DNA from: Ruminococcus sp.
GTDB lineage: Bacteria > Bacillota > Clostridia > Oscillospirales > Acutalibacteraceae
NCBI GenBank assembly: GCA_017384945.1
Contig: JAFNSO010000091.1
Span: forward strand, 1-51,094
Reading direction: 5' to 3'
DNA length: 51,094 bases
The position numbers were made by a program, and so were the translations under genes. Below, one piece after another: positions 32,850 to 41,463 of this stretch; within the stretch, counting starts at the first letter, position 1; each line of letters starts with the position of its first letter. The notes beneath the pieces were generated by a model. That model was not told where the DNA came from. It saw only the letters and a list, made by a program, of their open reading frames with translations, and searched no databases.

Positions 32850-33640
32850 GCCGCGATCGCCTCCTCGTCTCCGAAAAGGTTGAGTATGATAAGGAAAATC
32901 AGAATCGCGACCATAAGCACAAGAGCGATCGCCGAGCCCGTATTGTGGTCGCTCCAGAAGATTTTGTCGATCACGTCGCCTATCATCAGATCGTCGGTGC
33001 CGCCGAGGTACTGAGCCACAAGGAAGGTGCTCGCCGTCGGCACGAATACCATGGTAACGCCCGAAATTATCCCGGGGATACTGAGCGGAAGAACGACCTT
33101 TCTCATAACCAGGAGCCTGTTGCAGCCCAGATCCTCCGCAGCCTCGATCAGACGGGTGTCGATTTTCGACATAACGGTGTAAAGCGGAAGGATCATAAAC
33201 GGCAGATACTCGTAGACCATACCGAGAATGACCGCGCCCTGATTGCCGATAAGCGTAGTGTGGATCCCGAGCAGCGAAAGCATTGTGTCGATCGGACCGT
33301 CGTTTTGCAGAAGGGTCATCCACGCGTATATCCTGAGCAGAAAGTTCATCCACATCGGGATCATAAAAAGCATTGTAAGAACGTTTTGAACGCTCTTTTT
33401 CTGCCGGCTCATAAAATAGCCGATAGGATAAGCCAGCACAAGGCAGATGAGCGTCGAGATAAACGCGATCCAAAGGCTTTTCAGAAATACTCCCGTGTAG
33501 CCGAAGGCGTTTATGAACGCCTGAAAGCCGAAGGCTCCCCTGTCGTCCGTGAAGGCGTAGTAAAGAATGAGAGCTATGGGAAGAATGGTAAAAATTACCA
33601 TCCAGGCTATATACGGAATAGAGGGCTTTTTCAGTCTCAT
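32846..33640 (-). CDS. potB: Spermidine/putrescine ABC transporter permease PotB
   Basis: 264-residue permease with an N-terminal helix (about 12-32) and five more helices. The EAA loop is LIEAAEDLGCNRLLVMRKVV. It overlaps the potA stop by 4 nt (ATGA) at its start and the potC start by 4 nt at its end, giving tight translational coupling. Partner of PotC. Confidence 0.94.
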   Translation of the reverse strand: MRLKKPSIPYIAWMVIFTILPIALILYYAFTDDRGAFGFQAFINAFGYTGVFLKSLWIAFISTLICLVLAYPIGYFMSRQKKSVQNVLTMLFMIPMWMNFLLRIYAWMTLLQNDGPIDTMLSLLGIHTTLIGNQGAVILGMVYEYLPFMILPLYTVMSKIDTRLIEAAEDLGCNRLLVMRKVVLPLSIPGIISGVTMVFVPTASTFLVAQYLGGTDDLMIGDVIDKIFWSDHNTGSAIALVLMVAILIFLIILNLFGDEEAIAA

Positions 33641-35049
33641 ACCTCACCCTCCGCAATCTCGAAACGAGCCTTTGTAAAGTCGAATTTCATCGGAACATAA
33701 GTCGCGACCTGCTCGTCGACGTCGCTCTGCATAAGCCACTTCTGACGGTCGGACTCGAGGATGATCTCGTTGTGCTCGCCCTTGAAGATGACCGACTCGA
33801 TGTAAACGTCGTCGAGGTGACCCACGCCGTCGCCCGCGATCGAAAGCGCCGAGGGAGGCAGGGTAATCGCGAGTCTTTTTCCGACCTCGAAGAACTGATT
33901 TTCAATATCGAACTCGCTGTCCTCGACACGGACGGTGATTTTCTTCTGCTCCTCGTCGGCGGCGATAACCTCCGCGTAGAAGGTGTTTTCGGTCGCGAGG
34001 AACATCTTGTTCATAATCTGTATATTAAAAGGTATAATCTTCATACCGATTTCTGAGCCGACGGGCGAGCAGTTTGTGGAGTGGATGATCCACTCGCAGC
34101 CGCGGCACATAACCGTCATTTCGTAGTGAACGCCCTTGAAAACAACGTCGGTGACCTCGCCAACGAGCTTCGCGTCCTCGGGAGAGGTGACCTCGATGTC
34201 CTCGGGTCGGATGACCACGTCAACGGGAGCGTTGACTCCGAAGCCCTTGTCAACGCACTCGAGCTCAACGCCGAGCACCCTGACCCTGCAATCCTCGACC
34301 ATCGTGCCGTTTAGAATGTTCGCCTCGCCGATAAAGTCGGCGACAAAGGCGCTTTTGGGCTCGTTGTAAACCTCGGTCGGGGTTCCGATTTGCTCGATCG
34401 AGCCGTTGTTCATAACCACAACCGTGTCGGACATAGTGAGCGCTTCCTCCTGGTCGTGGGTAACATATACAAAAGTAGTGTTTGTTTTTTGTTGAATCTG
34501 CTTAAGCTCCCACTGCATATTCTTACGCAGCTTCAAATCGAGAGCGCCCAGAGGCTCGTCGAGCAGAAGAACCTTGGGGTCACAGACCAACGCGCGCGCG
34601 ATCGCGACTCTCTGCTGCTGACCGCCCGAGAGCTTGGAAACCGAGCGTTTCTCGTAGCCCTTGAGGTCGACGATAGCGAGCATTTCGGTGACGCGGCGCT
34701 TTATTACATCCTTGGGAAGCTTTTTGAGCTTCATTCCGAAGGCGATATTATCGAATACGTTCAGATGCGGAAAAAGCGAGTACTTCTGAAAAACGGTGTT
34801 GACGTTGCGCTTGTGGGGCGGAAGCCCGTTGATTTTTTCGCCGTCAAAGAACACCTCGCCGCCGTTCGGCTCGAGAAAGCCGCCGATTATACGCAGGGTG
34901 GTGGTCTTTCCGCAGCCCGACGGACCCAGAATGGTCACAAATTCCTTGTCTCTGATATCAAGATTGATATGATTTAAAATAACTTCACCGTCAAACTCTA
35001 CAAAAATGTCTCTCAAAGACACAATCATATCGTTTTTAGCCTGTTTCAT
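33637..35049 (-). CDS. potA: Spermidine/putrescine ABC transporter ATP-binding protein
   Basis: 470-residue ABC ATPase. Walker A is GPSGCGKTT (about 43-51), the Q-loop QKYSLFPH, the signature LSGGQQQR and Walker B LLLDEPLGALD. After residue 240 there are two TOBE-like segments (VGEVTDVVFKGVHYEMTV and VYIESVIFKGEHNEII) instead of one, which makes it about 100 residues longer than ordinary PotA. It energises polyamine import. GGGGG precedes the ATG by 7 nt. It is first of the operon, behind the promoter at 35094-35122; the usual HTH regulator gene of clostridial pot operons is absent. Confidence 0.95.
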   Translation of the reverse strand: MKQAKNDMIVSLRDIFVEFDGEVILNHINLDIRDKEFVTILGPSGCGKTTTLRIIGGFLEPNGGEVFFDGEKINGLPPHKRNVNTVFQKYSLFPHLNVFDNIAFGMKLKKLPKDVIKRRVTEMLAIVDLKGYEKRSVSKLSGGQQQRVAIARALVCDPKVLLLDEPLGALDLKLRKNMQWELKQIQQKTNTTFVYVTHDQEEALTMSDTVVVMNNGSIEQIGTPTEVYNEPKSAFVADFIGEANILNGTMVEDCRVRVLGVELECVDKGFGVNAPVDVVIRPEDIEVTSPEDAKLVGEVTDVVFKGVHYEMTVMCRGCEWIIHSTNCSPVGSEIGMKIIPFNIQIMNKMFLATENTFYAEVIAADEEQKKITVRVEDSEFDIENQFFEVGKRLAITLPPSALSIAGDGVGHLDDVYIESVIFKGEHNEIILESDRQKWLMQSDVDEQVATYVPMKFDFTKARFEIAEGEV

Positions 35050-35093
35050 TTATCTACCCCCAATATATTTTTTCCAATACTATAACAGATAGC

Positions 35094-35122
35094 ATTATAA
35101 AGAAGTTTGAGTCAAATGTCAA
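35094..35122 (-). promoter_or_regulatory. sigma-A promoter of potABCD
   Basis: Minus strand: TTGACA (35122-35117), 17-bp spacer, TATAAT (35099-35094). Both boxes are consensus. It is divergent from the amylase promoter at 35220. Confidence 0.88.
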
Positions 35123-35219
35123 GACAAATGAATCACAAGCTCGATTTTTTCAATCTGTGAAAAACAAACAGCAAATTGTACAAATTTTTCGTTCGTAATT
35201 GTTGAAAAAGGATATGTAC

Positions 35220-35248
35220 TTTACAAGGATGATTTGATATAATATAAA
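35220..35248 (+). promoter_or_regulatory. sigma-A promoter of the first amylase gene
   Basis: TTTACA (35220-35225), 17-bp spacer, TATAAA (35243-35248), followed by a 40-50-nt leader and AAGGAG. Confidence 0.65.
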
Positions 35249-35297
35249 ATGATAAAGCACGTACAAGTGTTAATTTTAGAAAGGAGTTTTGAAAACA

Positions 35298-38200
35298 ATG
35301 AAAAAACTCAAAGGTATATTGGGAATTGTTCTGGCTGCTTGTATAATTATGAGCTGTTTTTCGCTGGGCTTCACGGCTAACGCCGCCGAAACCTCAAAGG
35401 CGAAGACGGGTCAGCCTGTAAGCCTTCAGGACAATGTAGAGGACGGCGTAATCCTCCACGCGCTCTGCTGGAGCTATGCCGACATCGAAAAGAACATCCC
35501 CGCGATCGCCGCGGCGGGCTATTCGGCGGTTCAGGTCTCGCCTGTTCAGCAGCCCAAGGACTACAGCACCTCGACAAACGTTTCGGGTCAGTGGTGGAAG
35601 TTCTATCAGCCTGTCAGCCTCTCTATCGCTAAGAAGAGCTGGGCAGGCACCGCGACAGAGCTCAAGTCTCTTTGTACGGCGGCTCACAAGGCGGGCGTAA
35701 AAATCATCTGCGACGTTGTAACAAACCACCTCGGCGCTGACGACGACGCGGGTCCGACAAGACTCGCCGCGGAAGTAAAGACATATATGCCCTCCTTCTA
35801 CGGCTCCAACGGCGCCGTAAAGGGCAACCAGTACTTCCACGATCCGTCCCTCGGCTCAGCCTCCGACTCCGACGTAAGATCAGTCACTCAGAAGGTAAGC
35901 TCGGGCTGTCCCGACCTCAACACAGGTAACAAGACAGTTCAGAACGCTGTCGCGGGACTCCTCAAGGAATGTATCAACTGCGGCGCGGACGGCTTCCGTT
36001 TTGACGCGGCTAAGCACATCGAGACTCCCTCGGACTCGATCTCACCCAACGACTACTGGCCGACGATCATCAGTCAGGCTAACTCTGCCGCGGGCTCAAA
36101 GAAGATTTTCTACTACGGCGAGGTTCTTAACACCGCGGGCGGCGGACGCTCGATCTCGGGCTACACAAACCTCAACGGCGGCAAATACAGAATCACCGAC
36201 AACAAGGCTTCCTCCGGAATCAGAAACGGCGTAGTAGGTCACAACGCCGCCAACGCCGTAAAGCTCGACACCTCCCTCTCGGGCGGCGCTTCACACGCCG
36301 TAACATGGGTTGAGTCTCACGACACATACCTCAACACCGACGCGGGCAACACGACCGACATCTCCGACACGGACATCATCAAGGCGTGGGCTCTCGTTGC
36401 GGCTCACAAGGACACCACTCCCCTCTTCTTCGCCCGTACAAACGGTATGAAGATGGGTGAGGCGGCAAAGAACACCTCCTACAAGAGCGTTGCTGTCGCC
36501 GAGGCCAACAAGTTCCACAACAACTTTGTAGGTCAGGCTGAAAAGACAGGCTCCTCGGGCAACTTCGCCTGGATCGCAAGAGGAAACAAGGGTATCGTTA
36601 TCGTAAACGTCAACGGCACGACTGCCTCCGCGAGCGTAAGCGGAACAGGTCTCGCCGACGGCGCTTACAAGGATATGGTCACAGGCGCTGACTTCACAGT
36701 CAAGGGCGGCACCGTATCGGGTAAGATCGGCGCTTCGGGCGTTGCTGTTGTAATGCAGGACGAGACTACTCCCGCCGTATTCGCCGACGTCGAGAGCGGC
36801 AACTTCTCGGGCAACACCCTCACTGTAGGCCTCTCGCTCGTTAACGCGACAAGCGGTACATATCAGCTCGAAAACTACGCTCCCGTTAAGTTCACGGGCT
36901 CGCCGAAAATCAAAATCGGCTCCGACTACAACTACGGCGAGACGATCACACTCAAATTAACAGCCACAGACGGCAAAAATACATCCGAAACAACATACAA
37001 GTACACAAAGAAAGAGGCTGCCTCCTCGGGCGTATACATCATCGTTCCCGCGTCCGCGGTAAGCTCGGCAGGCTGGAAGGCTCCGCTCTACGCTTACCTC
37101 TACGACCAGACAAGCGGCAACGGCGGCAAGGTCGGCGGTATGGTTTACAAGAACGCCGCATGGCCGGGCGAGCAGCTCGAGTACGACGAAAACCTCAAGG
37201 CGTACTATCTCGAGGTTGACGGCAAGAACGCCGTAGCCGAAAAGACAGTCACCGTCGACAAGTCGGGCAACGTAACAAAGTCCGAGAGCGCGGGCACAGT
37301 AGCGTTCGACCTCGCTCACTCAAAGAACACTCACGTAATCGTAAACGACTCCTCAAAGGACGCCGACGGCAAGTCACAGGGCAAGCAGTTCCCGCCCAGC
37401 GGCTCCAAGAGCACCCTCGACCTCGGCGGCTCCTCAAAGAAGCTCACAGCCCTCAAGGGCTCGGCGGGTCCCTCGATCTTCGTCAATACAACAGAAAAGC
37501 CCGGTCAGCAGAAGGACGTTCCCGCAACTGAGGTCAAGAAGGGCGGCGAGCCCGCGACCGAGGCTCCGACGACCGCAAATCCCACCGAGGCTCCCACAAC
37601 CGAAAAGCCGACGGAAGCAACCGTTAAGCCCATCACAGGCGACCTTATCTACGGCGACTCCAACCAGGACGGCAACGTAAGCATCAAGGACGCTACCGTA
37701 ATTCAGGAGCACGCGGCTAAGCTCAAGACACTCACAGGCAACGCTCTCGCGGTTTCCGACGTAAACGGCGACAGCAACGTCAACGTCAAGGACGCTACCT
37801 GCATTCAGAAGCACCTCGCGAAGCTTTCGGGCGCAGGCTACACAGGTCAGCCCTACACAGGAGAGGTCAAGCCCGCTACAGAGCCCAAAACAAAGGCTAC
37901 TCAGGCTCCCGCTCCCACAGAGGCTCCCACTCAGGCTCCGACCGAGGCTCCCACAGAGGAGGCCACCGAAGCTCCCACAGAGCCCGCTCCCACAGGCACC
38001 TACACCGTATATGTAAAAACAAAGCTCTCATGGCTCAGCTCACAGCTCACCGAGCCCTACCTCTACGACACCGCTTCGGGCGAGAGCTATCTGCTCACAA
38101 GAGACACCTCTGTCGCTCCCTACTGCTTCACAGCGGACGTTCCCGGCTCCTTCGGAAGCGCGACCTTCTACAGAGCCAAGGCTCCCGCAGACCCCTCAGA

Positions 38201-38630
38201 GGGCGAAGCAGGCGGCGTTTACAACGTCATTAACGGCCTTGAGTTCTCTACGACAGACAACTGCTACACTCTCGAGGACTTCCCGATGGACGGCGACGCG
38301 GTCGGCTCAATGGGACCGTATGTAGCCGAAGAGGACACAGGCGACTCACTCTCGACCCTCTACGTCAAGGACGACGCGGGCTGGGGCAACGTATTCTTCT
38401 ACGGCTGGGGCCTGTACGACAACAGCGACACAATCGCCTCCGTTAAGGTCAAGGACAACATCTACAAGATCGAGCTTGATCCTCCCCTCATCCCCGGAGT
38501 GGTCACCTTCCTTCTGAAGAACACCGCAGGCAACAAGACCTGGGACAAGCAGACGGATAACCTTGCCGCCGAGACAGGCAAGAATATGTTCGTGCTCTCC
38601 TCCAACACATGGGAGACCTACAGCGAATAA
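35298..38630 (+). CDS. Dockerin-bearing GH13 alpha-amylase (GH13_28-like) with CBM26
   Basis: 1110 residues from ATG 35298 (AAGGAG 11 nt upstream; the TTG at 35289 is too close to it). Sec signal peptide (about 1-29), then a GH13 catalytic domain (about 48-480) that reads like Bacillus AmyE: QVSPVQQPKDY, ICDVVTNHL, GFRFDAAKHIE with nucleophile D236, YYGEVLNT with acid/base E275, and VESHDTY with D342. A CBM26-like starch-binding module (about 575-715) contains YAYLYD and AAWPGEQL. A type I dockerin lies inside the protein (about 775-850; GDSNQDGNVSIKD, SDVNGDSNVNVKD). After a Pro/Thr linker come two tandem modules (about 895-1110) also found in the next gene. The enzyme should cleave alpha-1,4 bonds in starch outside the cell and dock to a scaffoldin. 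Monocistronic. Confidence 0.93.
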   Translation: MKKLKGILGIVLAACIIMSCFSLGFTANAAETSKAKTGQPVSLQDNVEDGVILHALCWSYADIEKNIPAIAAAGYSAVQVSPVQQPKDYSTSTNVSGQWWKFYQPVSLSIAKKSWAGTATELKSLCTAAHKAGVKIICDVVTNHLGADDDAGPTRLAAEVKTYMPSFYGSNGAVKGNQYFHDPSLGSASDSDVRSVTQKVSSGCPDLNTGNKTVQNAVAGLLKECINCGADGFRFDAAKHIETPSDSISPNDYWPTIISQANSAAGSKKIFYYGEVLNTAGGGRSISGYTNLNGGKYRITDNKASSGIRNGVVGHNAANAVKLDTSLSGGASHAVTWVESHDTYLNTDAGNTTDISDTDIIKAWALVAAHKDTTPLFFARTNGMKMGEAAKNTSYKSVAVAEANKFHNNFVGQAEKTGSSGNFAWIARGNKGIVIVNVNGTTASASVSGTGLADGAYKDMVTGADFTVKGGTVSGKIGASGVAVVMQDETTPAVFADVESGNFSGNTLTVGLSLVNATSGTYQLENYAPVKFTGSPKIKIGSDYNYGETITLKLTATDGKNTSETTYKYTKKEAASSGVYIIVPASAVSSAGWKAPLYAYLYDQTSGNGGKVGGMVYKNAAWPGEQLEYDENLKAYYLEVDGKNAVAEKTVTVDKSGNVTKSESAGTVAFDLAHSKNTHVIVNDSSKDADGKSQGKQFPPSGSKSTLDLGGSSKKLTALKGSAGPSIFVNTTEKPGQQKDVPATEVKKGGEPATEAPTTANPTEAPTTEKPTEATVKPITGDLIYGDSNQDGNVSIKDATVIQEHAAKLKTLTGNALAVSDVNGDSNVNVKDATCIQKHLAKLSGAGYTGQPYTGEVKPATEPKTKATQAPAPTEAPTQAPTEAPTEEATEAPTEPAPTGTYTVYVKTKLSWLSSQLTEPYLYDTASGESYLLTRDTSVAPYCFTADVPGSFGSATFYRAKAPADPSEGEAGGVYNVINGLEFSTTDNCYTLEDFPMDGDAVGSMGPYVAEEDTGDSLSTLYVKDDAGWGNVFFYGWGLYDNSDTIASVKVKDNIYKIELDPPLIPGVVTFLLKNTAGNKTWDKQTDNLAAETGKNMFVLSSNTWETYSE

Positions 38631-38640
38631 AATAAACCAT

Positions 38641-38672
38641 TCGGTCGGACTTTTGTCCGACCGATGTTTTTT
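38641..38672 (+). terminator. Terminator of the CGGTCGG family
   Basis: TCGGTCGGAC (38641-38650), TTTT loop, GTCCGACCGA (38655-38664), TG, then TTTTTT. Confidence 0.9.
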
Positions 38673-38703
38673 ACCTTTTTATGTAAAATTACTCAAAATT
38701 CCT

Positions 38704-38732
38704 TTGACTTAACGTTTATAAATTGGTATAAT
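38704..38732 (+). promoter_or_regulatory. sigma-A promoter of the five-CBM26 protein gene
   Basis: TTGACT (38704-38709), 17-bp spacer, TATAAT (38727-38732), 40 bp upstream of the ATG. Confidence 0.88.
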
Positions 38733-38771
38733 ATTATTAATAATACCATTCTGGAGAAAGGATTGATTACC

Positions 38772-41270
38772 ATGAAAAAGAAATTCCTCGCTCTTGCGCT
38801 TTGCTTTGCGCTGGCGTTGTCCGTTTTCTCGCTTCCGATAGCCGTAAGCGCGGCTGAAAGCGGAAAAACCGTCACCGCGGCAACCGCAAAGGGCGACGTA
38901 AACCTCGACGGAAACTTCGACGTCCGCGACGCTACGGCTGTAAAGCGATATGTCGCAAAGCTCATAACATTGACGAACGAGCAGAAGAAAATCGCCGACG
39001 TCGACAAAAACGGCGACGTTGACGTCCGCGACGCTACAAAAATGCAGCGAATCATCGCTAAGCTCGACACCTTCCTCGAGGACGAGCAGACCCCGACCGA
39101 GACTCAGCCCGTAACTCAGACTCAGCCCGCGGGCACCTACACCGTATATGTCAGAACAAACCTTTCGTGGCTCAGTCAGAACGGCGTCGACCCAATGCTC
39201 TACGACGTTAACGCCGACAAGACCTACAAGCTCTCCGTTGACGAAAGCGCCGCGCGCTTCACCTTCAAGGCTACCGTTCCGACGAGCTTCTCAAGCGCTG
39301 TGTTCTACAGAGCCGACTCGACCTACGTTGAGCCCGAGAAAGGCTACAACCAAATCAGCGGACTCAGCTTCACCCCGGAGAACAACTGCTACTTCCTCGA
39401 AAGCTGGGACGACGCGACAAGCACTGCAGTAGGTCATATGGGAACATACACCTTTGAGCCCTACGAGGACAATGCCGTAAGCACGATCTACGTTCTTGAC
39501 GACGAAGGCTGGGGCAACGTGTTCTTCTACGGCTGGGGCGAATACGACAGCTCAAAGACGATCGCGGGAACACCGATCGGCGACAACTACTACAAATTCG
39601 AGCTTGATCCCGCGCTCACCCCGGGAGTCACGACCTTCCTCTTCAAGAACACCGAGGGCAACAAAACTTGGGATAAGCAGACCTTGAACCTCGCGGTCAA
39701 GTCGGGCAAGAACCTCTACACCCTCTCAACCGACAGATGGTCTGTATACGGCTCCTCAACTCCCGAGCCGACCGAGCCCGAGGAGACCGTCAGAGTCTAT
39801 TTCGCAAACGACCTTCTCTGGTATCAGCCCTACGTCTACGCGTGGAACACCGCCTCGCAGGACAACGGCGAGTGGCCGGGCGAGCCGATGATCAAGGGCG
39901 CGGACGGCAGATTCTACTTTGATGTACCAAAGAAATTCTCAAAAATCATCTTCAACGAGGGCAAGGGCGGCGACGGCAAGACCGACGACCTCGACGTACC
40001 GAGAACGGACAATATGACCTGCGACTCAAAGGGCAACTGGACAGCCCCCGAGGACACGACTCAGCCCGTAACTCAGCTCGGCGAGACGATAAGGGTCTAC
40101 TTCGCTAACGACCTTCTCTGGTATCAGCCCTACGCCTACGCGTGGGACAACTCCTCCAACGAAAACGCCGCGTGGCCGGGCGAGCCGATGAAAAAGGACG
40201 CAAGCGGCAGATTCTACTGCGACGTTTCCCGTCAGTTCACTAAAATCATCTTCAACGAGGGCGTAAACGGCTCAGGCAAGACCGACGACCTCGACCTTCC
40301 AAAGGAGGACAATATGACATGTGACTCAAAAGGCAACTGGACGTCCCCCGAGGACGCGACTCAGCCCGCGACTCAGCTCAGCGACACCGTAAAGGTTTAC
40401 TTCTCGAACGACAAGGGCTGGAAGAACGTCTACGCCTACGTATGGGACAACTCCTCCAACTACAAAACAAAATGGCCGGGAGACCTTATGACAGCCGACG
40501 CAAGCAGCAAACTGTATTTTGAGGTTCCGAGGCAGTATAATCACATAATCTTCAACGACGGCGACAAAACAAAGACAACAGACCTCGATATGCCCAAGAC
40601 GAGCGGTATGACCTGCGACTCAAACGGCGTATGGACGGCGGCGGACGGCACAACTCAGCCCGCAACTCAGGCTACCGAACCGACTCAGCCCGCAACTCAG
40701 GCTACCGAACCGACTCAGCCCGCGACGACCGCCGAAACGGTCAAGGTCTATTTCGCAAACGACAAGAACTGGTCTGCTCCGAAAATCTACCTCTGGAACG
40801 ACAAGGGCGATAAAAACGCAAACTGGCCGGGCGAGGATATGAAGAAGGACGCAAGCGGCAGATGGTACTTTGACATCCCGTCAAAATACACCCACGTCAT
40901 ATTCAACGACGGCAACAGCGCTCAGACAGCCGACCTCGACGTTCCGAAGGTGAGCGGACAAACCTGCGACTCAAGCGGAAACTGGTCGGAAGGCGGCACT
41001 ACGCCGAGCACAGACACGATCAAGGTCTATTTCTCAAATGACAAGAGCTGGTCTACTCCGAAAATCTACCTCTGGAACGACATGGGCGATAAAAACGCGA
41101 ACTGGCCGGGCGAGGATATGAAGAAGGACGCAAGCGGCAAGTGGTACTTTGACATCCCGTCAAAATACACCCACGTCATATTCAACGACGGCAACGGTGC
41201 TCAGACAGCCGACCTCGACGTACCCTCGGTCAGCGGAAAAACCTGCGACTCAAACGGAAACTGGACATAA
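38772..41270 (+). CDS. Non-catalytic starch-binding protein: N-terminal dockerin, five CBM26-like modules
   Basis: 832 residues from ATG 38772 (AAAGGA upstream); the longer 5' frame runs through the promoter and preceding terminator. Sec signal peptide (about 1-29). A complete dockerin lies directly at the N-terminus (about 37-100; GDVNLDGNFDVRD, ADVDKNGDVDVRD). Two modules homologous to the C-terminus of the preceding amylase follow (about 118-325, with WGNVFFYGWG and KTWDKQT). Then come five CBM26-like modules of about 85-95 residues, each with VYFxND, the aromatic W/Y positions, WPGExM, IIFNDG and TCDSxGNW. No catalytic domain is present. It is likely a starch-adherence subunit of an amylosome. 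The last two modules are nearly identical in DNA. Own promoter and terminator. Confidence 0.9.
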   Translation: MKKKFLALALCFALALSVFSLPIAVSAAESGKTVTAATAKGDVNLDGNFDVRDATAVKRYVAKLITLTNEQKKIADVDKNGDVDVRDATKMQRIIAKLDTFLEDEQTPTETQPVTQTQPAGTYTVYVRTNLSWLSQNGVDPMLYDVNADKTYKLSVDESAARFTFKATVPTSFSSAVFYRADSTYVEPEKGYNQISGLSFTPENNCYFLESWDDATSTAVGHMGTYTFEPYEDNAVSTIYVLDDEGWGNVFFYGWGEYDSSKTIAGTPIGDNYYKFELDPALTPGVTTFLFKNTEGNKTWDKQTLNLAVKSGKNLYTLSTDRWSVYGSSTPEPTEPEETVRVYFANDLLWYQPYVYAWNTASQDNGEWPGEPMIKGADGRFYFDVPKKFSKIIFNEGKGGDGKTDDLDVPRTDNMTCDSKGNWTAPEDTTQPVTQLGETIRVYFANDLLWYQPYAYAWDNSSNENAAWPGEPMKKDASGRFYCDVSRQFTKIIFNEGVNGSGKTDDLDLPKEDNMTCDSKGNWTSPEDATQPATQLSDTVKVYFSNDKGWKNVYAYVWDNSSNYKTKWPGDLMTADASSKLYFEVPRQYNHIIFNDGDKTKTTDLDMPKTSGMTCDSNGVWTAADGTTQPATQATEPTQPATQATEPTQPATTAETVKVYFANDKNWSAPKIYLWNDKGDKNANWPGEDMKKDASGRWYFDIPSKYTHVIFNDGNSAQTADLDVPKVSGQTCDSSGNWSEGGTTPSTDTIKVYFSNDKSWSTPKIYLWNDMGDKNANWPGEDMKKDASGKWYFDIPSKYTHVIFNDGNGAQTADLDVPSVSGKTCDSNGNWT
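40735..41268. repeat. Recent tandem duplication of a CBM26-coding segment
   Basis: The fourth and fifth CBM26 modules (about 40735-40985 and 41015-41268) are almost the same base for base over most of their length, including silent positions. The first three modules are clearly more diverged. This marks a recent unequal crossover or slippage event. Confidence 0.8.
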
Positions 41271-41284
41271 ACAAAGCCATAACA

Positions 41285-41314
41285 GGGCTGCCTGCTCGGC
41301 AGCCCCTCTTTTTT
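41285..41314 (+). terminator. Terminator of the five-CBM26 protein gene
   Basis: GGGCTGCC (41285-41292), loop TGCTC, GGCAGCCC (41298-41305), then CTC and TTTTTT. Confidence 0.9.
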
Positions 41315-41463
41315 GTAAAACGAACCTGATCCGACCACTCCATAATATTCACTAAATAAACCCAAATAGCGAGAATAATTTGTAGAAAAAGTGTATTTTT
41401 TTTTGGACAGTTTTTTGATAAAATAGTTAGTAACGAAGTTTTGAATTTGAAAGGATGGATTTT

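Noticed and set aside
32055-33656. 533-codon version of the PotC frame
   Set aside because: The first half only reads potB out of frame. The GTG at 32849 has a ribosome site and the normal 4-nt overlap.
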